Assembly: GCF_002001045.1 (NCBI RefSeq)
Contig: NZ_MUNR01000012.1
Span: forward strand, 62,001-126,000
Reading direction: 5' to 3'
DNA from: Rhodanobacter sp. C01
GTDB lineage: Bacteria > Pseudomonadota > Gammaproteobacteria > Xanthomonadales > Rhodanobacteraceae
Length of the DNA stretch: 64,000 nt
In this document: positions 16,221-28,074 of the stretch, piece by piece
How positions within the stretch are numbered: position 1 is the stretch's first letter
How the letters are laid out: each line of letters begins with the position of its first letter
Notes under the pieces: generated by a model
Databases searched by the model: none
Told to the model about the DNA's origin: nothing
What the model saw: the letters and a program-made list of their open reading frames with translations, nothing else
Program-made: the position numbers and the translations under genes

Positions 16221-17507
16221 TCATTTCCCCCAGGTAACGAACATCACCACTGCCGCTGCCGCCATCGCCGCGGTGGCGAGCCAGCCGAACAGTTTCATCG
16301 GCCATGGCATGGTGAACTTGCCCATGACTTTGCGGCTGGAGCCCATCAGCATCATCACGATCATCAGCGGTACTGCGGCCACGCCGTTGATCACCGCGCT
16401 CCAGTACAAGGCCTTGATCGGGTCGAGCGGGGTCAGGTTCAGCACGATGCCGGCGAGGCTGGCAACGATCAGCACGCCATAGAAGAACTTGGCCTCGTGC
16501 GGCTTGTTCTCCAGCCCGCTGCGCTGGCCGAATGCGCCGGATGCGGCATAGGCGGTGGCGCCGGCCAGTACCGGCACGGCCAGCAGGCCGGTGCCGATGA
16601 TGCCGGCGGCGAAGAGGGCAAAGGCCAGCTTGCCGGCCAGCGGCCGCAGCGCTTCGGCGGCCTCGGACGAGGATTGGATGTCGGTCTTGCCGTGGGCATG
16701 CAGCACCACAGCAGCGGTGAGGATGATGAAGAAGGCGATCAGGTTGGAGAAGATCATGCCGATCGTGGTGTCGATGCCGATGCGGCGCAGGGCACTCGGC
16801 GCCTGCCTGGGTGCCTTGCGCAGCGACCTTCGCCGCTTGTTCGAACCGATCTCTTCCACTTCCTGCGACGCCTGCCAGCAGAACAGGTAGGGGCTGATGG
16901 TAGTACCGAGCAGGGCGACCAGGCCGACGGCGTATTTGGCATTCCAGGTGATCGGCGGCACCACGATGCTCTTGAGTACTGCCGGCCATGGCACATGGAT
17001 CACCAGCACGGTCGCCACGTAGGCGAACAGACTCAGCGTGAGCAGCTTGAGGATCGGCGAATACCGCGTGAACGGGATGAAGATCTGCAGCACCAGCGAC
17101 AGCAAGGCAAAGACCGCCGCGTAGACCAGCGCCGGCCCACCGATCAGCAGTTTCAGCGCGGCGCCCATGGCGCCGATGTCCGCCGCCAGATTGATCACGT
17201 TCGCCACGATGATGGAGGCGACCAGCCCGTACACCAGCGTCCTGGGGTAATGCGTGCGGATACCTTCCATCAGGCCACGGCCGGTGACCCGCCCGATGCC
17301 GGCACTGATCGCCTGGATCGCGATCATCAGCGGCATGGTCAGCAGGATGCACCACAACATGCCATAGCCGAACGCTGCACCCACCTGCGAGTAGGTGGCG
17401 ATGCCGCTGGGGTCGTCGTCAGCCGCCCCGGTGATCAGGCCTGCACCCAGGTTCGCCCATGGCGGTGTTTCCAGACCGCCATCTTCGGTGTTTCTGCGAC
17501 TAACCAT
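16221..17507 (-). CDS. Nramp-family divalent metal transporter (NRMT-like)
   Basis: A 428-residue polytopic membrane protein with about 11 hydrophobic segments. The metal-site motif in TM1 reads AADDDPSGIATYSQ (28-41), in place of the DPGN of classical Mn/Fe transporters. The DDDPSG form is typical of the Nramp-related branch that includes Mg-linked NRMTs, so the metal could be Mg or Mn. TM6 has the motif region AVPVLAGATAYAASGAFG. Start is ATG at 17507 with AGGGGAAA upstream; the frame extends further but without support. The 147-bp leader is rich in hairpins. Confidence 0.85.
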   Translation of the reverse strand: MVSRRNTEDGGLETPPWANLGAGLITGAADDDPSGIATYSQVGAAFGYGMLWCILLTMPLMIAIQAISAGIGRVTGRGLMEGIRTHYPRTLVYGLVASIIVANVINLAADIGAMGAALKLLIGGPALVYAAVFALLSLVLQIFIPFTRYSPILKLLTLSLFAYVATVLVIHVPWPAVLKSIVVPPITWNAKYAVGLVALLGTTISPYLFCWQASQEVEEIGSNKRRRSLRKAPRQAPSALRRIGIDTTIGMIFSNLIAFFIILTAAVVLHAHGKTDIQSSSEAAEALRPLAGKLAFALFAAGIIGTGLLAVPVLAGATAYAASGAFGQRSGLENKPHEAKFFYGVLIVASLAGIVLNLTPLDPIKALYWSAVINGVAAVPLMIVMMLMGSSRKVMGKFTMPWPMKLFGWLATAAMAAAAVVMFVTWGK

Positions 17508-17654
17508 GGCGGTTTCCCCTATGCGCAAGGTGCCGAGCCGAAGTTGGCGCACGGGACGATTAACTTCTCCAAGGTTGCAGCATCGGCGCATCGATGCGGT
17601 GAAGACGTGAATATCGGAGTGCCACGCGAACCGCGGACGTACTGGTGCAACCGG

Positions 17655-18866
17655 TCAGGTCGCGCGTGGTCGATCGATGGTTTCGTCACTGCCGCTACGT
17701 TTCAGCAGCCACGCCAGCACCGGCGGCGTCACCATCGCGGTGAGTAGCGACATCGCCACGATGATCGCGTAGATGCGGTTGTTGAATACGCCGGCAGCGA
17801 GGCCCAGGCTGGCGATCACCACGCCGACCTCACCGCGCGGCACCATGCCGAAACCGATGATGGTGGCGCTGCGTTTGCCCAGCGACAGCGCGCCGAGCCA
17901 ACCACCGGCGAGTTTGGAAATGATGGCGATGACGGTGACCACGGCGAGCATCAGCAGGGCGTCGGCATTGGCCAGTTCGTGCAGATCGATCTTGCTGCCG
18001 GTGATCACGAAAAAGAACGGCGTGAGCAGTGCCAGCAGCGGCATGGTCTGCTGTTCCAGCGTGTGTTGCTGGCGGGTTTCCGAGGCGATCATGCCAGCCA
18101 GGAAGGCGCCGATGATCGCGGCCAGCCCGAACTGGGTGGATAGATAAGCCAGCCCTAGGCATAGCGCCAGCACGATCATCAGTGGCGAGTGTGGCGCCAG
18201 CGGTTTTTCCAGCCAGCTGGAGTTCCAGCGCATCACCCGCGCACCGCCCAGGCCGACCACGGCGATGAATCCGATCGCGCCGACCAGCACCAGTAGCAGG
18301 TGCGAGAGATTGAAGCCACCACCACCCTGCATCGACACCACCACGCCGAGCAGCAGCATGGCGAGGATGTCGTCGATCACCGCGGCGCCGAGGATCACCT
18401 TGCTCTCGGTGCGCTGCAGTGCATTCAGTTCCTGCAGCACGCGTGCGGTGATGCCGGCCGAGGTGGCCACGAAGGCTGCTGCCACGAACAGCGACTTGTC
18501 CCAGCTGAAGCCGCTGCCATGCGCCCACACACTACCCATGCCGAACGGCACCAGCACACCGAGCACGCCGACCAGGAACGCTACTTTGCCGACTTTTTTC
18601 AGGTCTTCCAGCCGGGTTTCCAGACCTACCGAGAACAGCAGCAGTACCACGCCGATCTCGGCCAGCACATCCAGCGGCGTCCCGGTGGCAGTCTGCTCGG
18701 GGGTGATCCAGTCGAGCAAGGACGGGCCGATCACGCAACCGGCGGCGATCTCGCCGACCACACCAGGCAGCTTCAGTCGTTGCGCGATCTCGCCGCCGAT
18801 CTGTGCGGCGACGAACACGATGAACAGGGTGAACAGGATGTCGCTGGCGTGATGCATGCGGCGCAC
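17655..18866 (-). CDS. Cation:proton antiporter, CPA2 family
   Basis: A 403-residue protein with about 12 membrane segments. Motifs include LKLPGVVGEIAAGCVIGPSLL (32-52), LLFSVGLETRLEDLK (76-90), SAGITARVLQEL and the ion-site pair D165-D166 in GAAVIDDILAM. It lacks the RCK/TrkA domain of KefB/KefC, so it is a short Na+ or K+/H+ antiporter. Start is GTG at 18866 or ATG at 18857; no ribosome site decides. It precedes the Nramp gene in the same orientation, about 150 bp apart. Confidence 0.9.
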   Translation of the reverse strand: MRRMHHASDILFTLFIVFVAAQIGGEIAQRLKLPGVVGEIAAGCVIGPSLLDWITPEQTATGTPLDVLAEIGVVLLLFSVGLETRLEDLKKVGKVAFLVGVLGVLVPFGMGSVWAHGSGFSWDKSLFVAAAFVATSAGITARVLQELNALQRTESKVILGAAVIDDILAMLLLGVVVSMQGGGGFNLSHLLLVLVGAIGFIAVVGLGGARVMRWNSSWLEKPLAPHSPLMIVLALCLGLAYLSTQFGLAAIIGAFLAGMIASETRQQHTLEQQTMPLLALLTPFFFVITGSKIDLHELANADALLMLAVVTVIAIISKLAGGWLGALSLGKRSATIIGFGMVPRGEVGVVIASLGLAAGVFNNRIYAIIVAMSLLTAMVTPPVLAWLLKRSGSDETIDRPRAT

Positions 18867-18939
18867 TCAGGCTGTCGGCAAGGACTCATGCTACATGCAG
18901 TCCACAGTGGCATGTTACTGATAGCTGTGCAGCAAAGCC

Positions 18940-20415
18940 TTATTTGGCCGCGGCAACCGAAGCCAGCGGACGGTCTCGACGCAAACGCCCGAACACCCGG
19001 CTGGCGACGGCTGTGATCACGCCGAGCAGGACCACCGTCCAGCGGAAGGCGACCACGTAGTCTTCATGGGCGTGACCCTGCAGCATCCCTTCCATCAGCA
19101 GGGTGGACAACGCAATGCCGAAACTCATCGCCAGGTACTGCGCGGTCGAGGCCATCGACGAGGCCATCGAGGCGTGCTTGATGTCCAGGTCGTTGTAGAT
19201 GAGCGTATTCATCGTGGTGTACTGCAGGCCGGTGAAGCTGCCATAGCAGAAGGTCAGCGCGGCAATCACCCAGACTGGTGAGGTCGGGCCGAGCAGGGCA
19301 AAGCTGGCCAGCAGGACGGCCACGATCAGTGTGTTGCCGAGCAGCAGCCGGCGATAGCCGAAGTGGACCAGGGCGCGGTTGACCGCCCACTTGGCGGCGA
19401 TTGAACCCATCGCCTGCGGCACCATCATCAGGCCGGCCATCAGCGGCGACCAGCCGCAGCCCACCTGCAGGAACAGCACCAGCAGCAGGAACATGCCGGA
19501 GATGCCGAGACGCGTGAACAGCCCTCCGGCCAGCGCCACCCATACACTGCGTACACGCAGCAAGGTGAGGTCCGCCACGGGATGCGCCGTACGCCGGCTG
19601 TGCCACACATACACTGTGCCGAGCAGCAGCGCGATCGCACTGCACAGCCCGATGTGCTCCCACGGTACGGGCTTGCTGCCGGCCAGTTCCGATGCGGTGA
19701 GCAGCAATGCCGAGGCCGCGGCAAACAGCAGGAAGCCGAACAGGTCGAAGCGGTTTGCATGTTCCAGACGGTAATCGGGCATGTCGCGCCGGTTCATCCA
19801 CACGCCGGCGATCGCCACCGGTACATTGATCAGGAAGATCAGTCGCCACGAGGTGAACTCGACCAGCGCGCCGCCAAGCAGGGGACCCAGCACCGAGCCG
19901 AGCAGTCCGAAGGTGGCCACCGTGCTCATCGCGCGGACGAACTCGCGTTTGGCGATGCTGCGCACCAGTACGTAGCGACCCACCGGCATCAGCGAGGCGC
20001 CACCGACGCCCTGCAGCACGCGCGCCGCAACCAGTTGCGGCAAGGTTTGCGCAAGGCCACACAGCAGCGAGCCTGCACCGAACACCATGATCGCGGCACC
20101 GAATACGCGACGCGTGCCGAAGCGGTCGCACAGCCACGGACTTGCGGGAATCAGGATCGCCAGCGTCAGCACGTAACTGGTCAGCGCGGTGCGCATGCCC
20201 AGTGGCGTGACGTGCAGTGCCTCGGCCATTGCCGGTACCGCGGTGTTGACCACGGTGGAATCCAGCGATTGCATGAAGAACGCGGCGGCAACCAGCCACA
20301 GCAGGCCGCGGAAGCGTTCGCGGGTGGAAACCTCGGACAGTGCTGCTGGAACCGTCGCTGGCAAGGAGGCAGCGGAGGCGGCAGCGTGGGGATCTGCGGC
20401 GGTCTGGAGAGACAT
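18940..20415 (-). CDS. MFS drug-efflux transporter, DHA2 (EmrB/QacA/HsrA-like)
   Basis: A 491-residue, 14-TM major facilitator. It shows MQSLDSTVVNTAVPAMAEAL (motif D1 of DHA2 pumps), DRFGTRRVFG (motif A), LVAARVLQGVGGASLMPVGRYVLVRS (motif B) and LLGSVLGPLLGGALVEFTSWRLIFLINVP (motif C, antiporter signature). These proteins export drugs by proton antiport. No membrane-fusion partner (EmrA) is adjacent, as for HsrA-type pumps. A soluble, Ala/Ser-rich N-terminus precedes TM1. Confidence 0.9.
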   Translation of the reverse strand: MSLQTAADPHAAASAASLPATVPAALSEVSTRERFRGLLWLVAAAFFMQSLDSTVVNTAVPAMAEALHVTPLGMRTALTSYVLTLAILIPASPWLCDRFGTRRVFGAAIMVFGAGSLLCGLAQTLPQLVAARVLQGVGGASLMPVGRYVLVRSIAKREFVRAMSTVATFGLLGSVLGPLLGGALVEFTSWRLIFLINVPVAIAGVWMNRRDMPDYRLEHANRFDLFGFLLFAAASALLLTASELAGSKPVPWEHIGLCSAIALLLGTVYVWHSRRTAHPVADLTLLRVRSVWVALAGGLFTRLGISGMFLLLVLFLQVGCGWSPLMAGLMMVPQAMGSIAAKWAVNRALVHFGYRRLLLGNTLIVAVLLASFALLGPTSPVWVIAALTFCYGSFTGLQYTTMNTLIYNDLDIKHASMASSMASTAQYLAMSFGIALSTLLMEGMLQGHAHEDYVVAFRWTVVLLGVITAVASRVFGRLRRDRPLASVAAAK

Positions 20416-20531
20416 TGCCGCAGATGATACTTGTTATGACAGCTTGCTTTTCGTGAGTGGCGTCTGCAGAGTTAGTCCTGTTTCATCTGTCGTCACGCCC
20501 AATGGGCCATGACGGCGCTATAACGACCATG

Positions 20532-20566
20532 CGCGCCGAGGCGGTTTCGTCTCGGCGCGTGTTTTT
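20532..20566 (+). terminator. Hairpin with T-tract upstream of rnk
   Basis: CGCGCCGAG (20532-20540) pairs with CTCGGCGCG (20551-20559) around 10 nt and is followed by TGTTTTT. It is terminator-like on the plus strand but lies only 34 bp upstream of the rnk start, with the drug-pump gene diverging to the left. It may therefore be an attenuator in the rnk leader rather than the end of another gene. Confidence 0.55.
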
Positions 20567-20599
20567 GTGCGGCAGGAGCCGTGCGCAGGAGGAATCATC

Positions 20600-21010
20600 A
20601 TGAGCACCAAGCCACCGATCACCGTGTCCCGCATCGATCTCGAACGCATCGAGGCGTTGCTGGAGCGCCTGCCAGCTGCCGAGGCCACGCATTTCGATGC
20701 GCTGCGCGCGGAGCTTGATCGTGCCGAGGTGGTCGAGCCCACTGCGATGCCGAAGGACATCGTGACGATGAACTCCACGGTCAGCTTCGAGGACGAAGGC
20801 AATGGCGAGAAACTCACCCTGACCCTGGTTTATCCAGCCGCCGCCGGAGCGCCTGGCACCGTATCAATCCTGGCGCCGGTAGGCAGCGCCTTGCTCGGGT
20901 TGTCGCGCGATCAGCAGATCGACTGGCCGACCCCCGATGGCCGTCAGCGGCGCCTGCGCGTGCTGGAGATCAGCTATCAGCCGGAAGCGGCGGGACATTA
21001 CCACCGTTGA
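20600..21010 (+). CDS. rnk: Regulator of nucleoside diphosphate kinase / GreA-GreB-like protein
   Basis: A 136-residue protein. It has a short N-terminal coiled coil (RIDLERIEALLERLP…HFDALRAELDRAEVV) and a GreA/GreB C-terminal domain (MNSTVSFEDEGNGEKLTLTLVYP … GSALLGLSRDQQIDWPTPDGRQRRLRVLEI). The arrangement fits Rnk, which binds RNA polymerase in the secondary channel region and competes with Gre factors. The start at 20600 has the ribosome site AGGAGGAA at 20588-20595; the frame opens earlier. Its 3' end overlaps a tiny convergent gene by 13 bp. Confidence 0.85.
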   Translation: MSTKPPITVSRIDLERIEALLERLPAAEATHFDALRAELDRAEVVEPTAMPKDIVTMNSTVSFEDEGNGEKLTLTLVYPAAAGAPGTVSILAPVGSALLGLSRDQQIDWPTPDGRQRRLRVLEISYQPEAAGHYHR

Positions 21011-21117
21011 ACCATGCTATTGCCGGGACTCAGGACTTGATGGTGATGCATGAAGCCAGCCAGGACAGTGCCGGCGGCGAGGACAGCAGCCAGATATTGC
21101 GGAGTACGCATGATCAT
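20998..21117 (-). CDS. Tiny membrane-anchored or exported protein, 39 aa
   Basis: A 39-codon ORF read directly from the sequence, with a strong ribosome site GGAGGAC at 21121-21127 and TAA at 20998. The N-terminus is a signal or anchor segment (MRTPQYLAAVLAAGTVLAGF) followed by HHHQ and a short polar tail. A second in-frame ATG lies at 21111. The ribosome site and the signal-like segment argue that it is real; function unknown. Confidence 0.5.
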   Translation of the reverse strand: MIMRTPQYLAAVLAAGTVLAGFMHHHQVLSPGNSMVQRW

Positions 21118-21183
21118 GTCGTCCTCCGATGCGTTTGAACACTGTGTACATGGTATTGCAGGGGTTGACCTCGAAATCTTTGA

Positions 21184-24602
<3,419 letters not shown>

Positions 24603-24609
24603 GTCGGGC

Positions 24610-25008
24610 ATGAGCAAGCCGCTGCTGGGTGCCATCCACCATGTCGCATTGATCTGTTCGGACTATCCGCGTTCGCGCGCGTTCTATAGCGAGACGCTGG
24701 GATTGCCGATCGTGCATGAGGTCTACCGCGAGGCCCGCGATTCCTGGAAATGCGATCTGCTGATCAGTCCTGGTGTGCAGCTGGAGCTGTTCTCTTTTCC
24801 CGATCCGCCCCCGCGGCCGTCACGACCGGAGGCGCAGGGTCTGCGCCACCTGGCTTTTTCGGTGCTGGATGTGGATGTGGTGGTCAGCGTGCTGGGCGAG
24901 CGCGGAGTGAATTGCGAGCCGGTAAGGGTCGATGAATTTACCGGCAAACGCTTCACCTTTTTCGCCGATCCCGATGGTTTGCCGATTGAGCTTTACGAGG
25001 CAGGTTGA
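24610..25008 (+). CDS. gloA2: Glyoxalase/VOC-family metalloenzyme (GloA2-like)
   Basis: A 132-residue VOC protein. Metal-ligand positions fit the vicinal oxygen chelate fold: H at IHHVALICSDY, E in VQLELFSF, H in GLRHLAFSVLD and E in GLPIELYEAG. SRAFYSETLGLPIVHEVYREARDSWKCDL matches the SMU/GloA2 subgroup of lactoylglutathione-lyase-like enzymes. It follows epmA by 7 bp, so it is the last gene of the ligA-epmA operon. Confidence 0.85.
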   Translation: MSKPLLGAIHHVALICSDYPRSRAFYSETLGLPIVHEVYREARDSWKCDLLISPGVQLELFSFPDPPPRPSRPEAQGLRHLAFSVLDVDVVVSVLGERGVNCEPVRVDEFTGKRFTFFADPDGLPIELYEAG

Positions 25009-25020
25009 TCGGCCCGGAGC

Positions 25021-25040
25021 CCCGCCCGTTGCCGGGCGGG
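25021..25040. terminator. GC-rich hairpin between convergent genes
   Basis: CCCGCCCG (25021-25028) and CGGGCGGG (25033-25040) form a perfect 8-bp stem with loop TTGC between the ends of gloA2 and aqpZ. There is no T-tract, so termination may need Rho. Confidence 0.45.
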
Positions 25041-25050
25041 GTGGGTGACA

Positions 25051-25755
25051 TCAGGCGTCACGGCTTTCCAGCAAGAAGCGGTAGATCAAACCACCGACGA
25101 TGCCGCCGATCAGCGGTACCAGCCAGAAGAACCACAGCTGTTCGACCGCCCAACCGCCTTGGAACAGCGCCACACCGGTCGAGCGTGCCGGGTTCACCGA
25201 GGTATTGGTGACCGGGATGCTGATCAGGTGAATCAGGGTCAGGGTGAGGCCGATCGCGATACCAGCGAAGCCGGCAGGCGCACGCTTGTCGGTGGCGCCA
25301 TGAATCACGATCAGGAAGAACGCGGTCATCACCAGTTCGCAGACCAATGCCGCGCACATCGAATAGCCACCCGGCGAATGTGCACCGTAGCCATTCGAGG
25401 CGAAGCCGCTGGCGCTGGCGTCGAAACCGGTCTTGCCGCTGGCGATCACATACAGCACCGCCGCTGCCGCAATCGCGGCGATCACCTGCGCCACGATGTA
25501 CGGAATCACGTCCTTCGCCGGAAAACGGCCACCGGCACAGAGCCCCACCGTGACTGCAGGATTGAAATGGCCGCCGGAGATATGCCCTACCGCGTACACC
25601 ATGGTCAGCACGGTGAGGCCGAAGGCGAGCGCGACGCCCGCGAAACCGATGCCCAGTTCGGGAAAGCCTGCCGCCAGTACCGCACTGCCACAGCCGCCGA
25701 TCACCAGCCAGAACGTGCCGAAGAATTCGGCAGCCAAACGTTTGCTCATGCTCAT
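25051..25755 (-). CDS. aqpZ: Aquaporin Z
   Basis: A 234-residue channel with six membrane helices and both NPA half-helices ([11 protein letters not shown] and [13 protein letters not shown]). The selectivity Arg follows the second NPA (NPAR), and the narrow-pore residues fit water-selective AqpZ more than GlpF. Start is ATG at 25755 with AAGGAGT seven bases upstream. The gene is convergent with gloA2 and divergent from the MFS gene. Confidence 0.93.
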   Translation of the reverse strand: MSMSKRLAAEFFGTFWLVIGGCGSAVLAAGFPELGIGFAGVALAFGLTVLTMVYAVGHISGGHFNPAVTVGLCAGGRFPAKDVIPYIVAQVIAAIAAAAVLYVIASGKTGFDASASGFASNGYGAHSPGGYSMCAALVCELVMTAFFLIVIHGATDKRAPAGFAGIAIGLTLTLIHLISIPVTNTSVNPARSTGVALFQGGWAVEQLWFFWLVPLIGGIVGGLIYRFLLESRDA

Positions 25756-26035
25756 CAGGAAACTCCTTGTCGGTTGAATGCAGGCGCGCGTGCACGCCAC
25801 GAGCGCTACTCGTCACAACATGCGAAGACGTTTTCCCCGGAACTGCTACAGGTCGCGGCAGCGCATGCGGTTGGACATGCGTTACCGCATCCCGACTTCA
25901 CCCGGAATCCCTGCCGGACGGGCGCAGCATAAGCGATGGCTTTGCCCAGTACGAGCCTCGTATCGATGCCCCCATGTCGGCTGGCGATGCGTTATGTTGC
26001 GCGGACCCATGCCCCGACGCCTGATGGAGCCGCTG

Positions 26036-27364
26036 ATGACCGATGCTGCCATTTTGCCCCTGGCGAACGCGCCTGCGCGTGCGCTCGACCGTCGTGATCT
26101 GCGCACGCTGGCCCTTTCCGCCCTGGGCGGCGCACTGGAGTTCTACGATTTCGTGGTGTTCGTGTTCTTTGCGATCCCGCTGGGCCATCTGTTCTTCCCC
26201 AAGGACACCCCGGCATGGCTGGGCCAGTTGCAGGTGTATGGCATCTTTGCTTCGGGCTATCTGGCGCGGCCGCTCGGCGGCATCGTGATGGCGCATTACG
26301 GCGACAAGCTGGGTCGCAAGCGGATGTTCACGCTCAGCGTGTTCCTGATGGCGGTGCCCACGCTGGGCATCGGCCTGCTGCCGGTGTATGCGCAGATCGG
26401 CATGCTGGCACCGTTGCTGCTCTTGCTGTTGCGGGTGGTGCAGGGCATCGCGGTGGGCGGCGAGGTGCCGGGCGCGTGGGTGTTCGTGGCCGAGCACGTG
26501 CCCGTGCAACGGATCGGTTTTGCCTGTGCCAGTCTTACCTCGGGACTTACCGTCGGCATCCTGATCGGTTCGCTGGTGGCAGCGGCGATCAACCATCGGA
26601 TGACACCGGCCGAAGTGCTCGACTGGGGCTGGCGTTTGCCGTTCCTGGTTGGCGGTGTATTCGGCTTCTTCGCGGTGTGGCTGCGGCAATGGCTCAGCGA
26701 GACACCGGTGTTCGAGGCGATGCACGCACGCAAGGAACTGGCCAGCGGGTTGCCGTTGCGGCAGGTGTTCGAGCACCATCTGCCGAGCGTGTTGCTGTCG
26801 ATGCTGGTGACCTGGATGCTCACCGCGGCGATCGTGGTGATGATCCTGATGACGCCGTCGCTGGTGCAGTCGGTGTTCCACATCGAACCGGCGCGCGCGT
26901 TCCTTGGCAACAACGTTGCGTCGTTCGCGCTGGCGCTGGGCTGCCTGTGCTACGGCTGGCTGGCCGATCGCATCGGTTATTCGCGTGCGCTGCTGCTCGG
27001 GGCGGTCGGCCTGCTGGTCTGCAGCTATGCGTTGTATCTCGACCTGCAAGCTGGCGGTGCGCACTTCATCGCGCTGTACGCACTGGCCGGTTTCAGCGTT
27101 GGCGTGGTCGGCGTGGTACCGGCGCTGATGGTGGTGGCGTTTCCGCCGGCGGTGCGCTTCTCCGGGTTGTCGTTCTCGTACAACACGGCCTATGCGTTGT
27201 TCGGCGGACTCACGCCGCCACTGATCGGTTTGCTGGTGACGCACTTTGGCGTGCTGGCGCCGGCGCATTACGTGGCGTTTACGGCACTGGTCGGGGGCGC
27301 CGTGGCAGTCTGGTCGATGACGATGCGGCGCGCCGGCCATGACACGGCGCATGTCGTGGACTAG
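26036..27364 (+). CDS. MFS transporter, metabolite:H+ symporter (ProP/ShiA-like)
   Basis: A 442-residue, 12-TM protein. Signatures of the metabolite:H+ symporter family are GGALEFYDFVVFVFFAIPL (TM1), GYLARPLGGIVMAHYGDKLGRKRMF (motif A), RVVQGIAVGGEVPGAWVFVAEHVP (motif B) and DWGWRLPFLVGGVFGFFAVWLRQWLSETPVF. The substrate could be an osmolyte, shikimate, citrate or dicarboxylate; the sequence does not tell. Start is ATG at 26036 with GGAG six bases before; the frame opens much earlier without a ribosome site. The 280 bp upstream are divergent-promoter space with no gene. Confidence 0.85.
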   Translation: MTDAAILPLANAPARALDRRDLRTLALSALGGALEFYDFVVFVFFAIPLGHLFFPKDTPAWLGQLQVYGIFASGYLARPLGGIVMAHYGDKLGRKRMFTLSVFLMAVPTLGIGLLPVYAQIGMLAPLLLLLLRVVQGIAVGGEVPGAWVFVAEHVPVQRIGFACASLTSGLTVGILIGSLVAAAINHRMTPAEVLDWGWRLPFLVGGVFGFFAVWLRQWLSETPVFEAMHARKELASGLPLRQVFEHHLPSVLLSMLVTWMLTAAIVVMILMTPSLVQSVFHIEPARAFLGNNVASFALALGCLCYGWLADRIGYSRALLLGAVGLLVCSYALYLDLQAGGAHFIALYALAGFSVGVVGVVPALMVVAFPPAVRFSGLSFSYNTAYALFGGLTPPLIGLLVTHFGVLAPAHYVAFTALVGGAVAVWSMTMRRAGHDTAHVVD

Positions 27365-28047
27365 AACTCCAGTTCCTGGGCTGCACACAGGTAGTCGATC
27401 ATCGGTGCGACGCGCTTGAATGTCGTCACGAGCCACGGCAGCAACTCGGTGGAGCAGGCAAGCGCCTCGTCGAAACCTTCCCCGACTGCGAAGTCCTTGC
27501 GTTTCAGATCCTCGATCAGTTCGTGCGCGGCATCGTAGCCACGCGGCGGCCGACTCAGCGATTCGCCCCAGAACGTGAGGTGTTCGCGGAATGGCTTGCC
27601 CTGCGTGGCACGTTTCCAGGCAGCCGGATTGTCGACGATGAAGTCGCGGATGTGCTTCAACGCATCGGGTTCCGGATGCCACATGCCGCCGCCGGCAAAG
27701 CAGTCGCCCGGCTGGATGTGCACATAGAACGACGGTGCAGGGATTTCGTGCCGACGCTCATGGAAGAAACGCGAGCCCTGCCACGGCTTGTACGGCAGCT
27801 TGTTGTTGGAGAACCGCGTGTCGCGATAGATGCGGAACAGCGAGCCGCCGTTCTTGCGCGGGTCGGCGCGGTAATGCGGACTGATCTTCGCCAGTGGCAC
27901 CTGCAGGTCGGTGATCAACTGCAGGAACGGTTCACGCACGTGACGCTCGTAGTCGTCCTTGTGTTCGGTAAACCATTCGCGACTGTTGTTCTTGTCGAGG
28001 GCGCGCAGGAAGCGGAAGGTCGCGGGAGTGAAGTAGGTTTGTGGCAT
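27361..28047 (-). CDS. DUF2461 family protein (TIGR02453)
   Basis: A 228-residue protein with the family wording FTPATFRFLRALDKNNSREWFTEHKDDYE at the N-terminus. Other conserved parts are GGSLFRIYRDTRFSNNKLPYKPW, FYVHIQPGDCFAGGGMWHPEPDAL and the terminal RVAPMIDYLC. No activity is known for the family. Its 3' end overlaps the MFS gene by 4 bp (convergent). It lies downstream of sbcB on the same strand and may be co-transcribed. Confidence 0.9.
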   Translation of the reverse strand: MPQTYFTPATFRFLRALDKNNSREWFTEHKDDYERHVREPFLQLITDLQVPLAKISPHYRADPRKNGGSLFRIYRDTRFSNNKLPYKPWQGSRFFHERRHEIPAPSFYVHIQPGDCFAGGGMWHPEPDALKHIRDFIVDNPAAWKRATQGKPFREHLTFWGESLSRPPRGYDAAHELIEDLKRKDFAVGEGFDEALACSTELLPWLVTTFKRVAPMIDYLCAAQELEF

Positions 28048-28074
28048 GGCGGGTCGCTGGTCTGGTGGGTTGGA

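Noticed and set aside
25898..27682. 594-codon frame on the minus strand opposite the MFS gene
   Set aside because: It is a shadow of the transporter gene in GC-rich DNA: His/Arg/Gln-rich, no family features, and the plus-strand frame is clearly a transporter.
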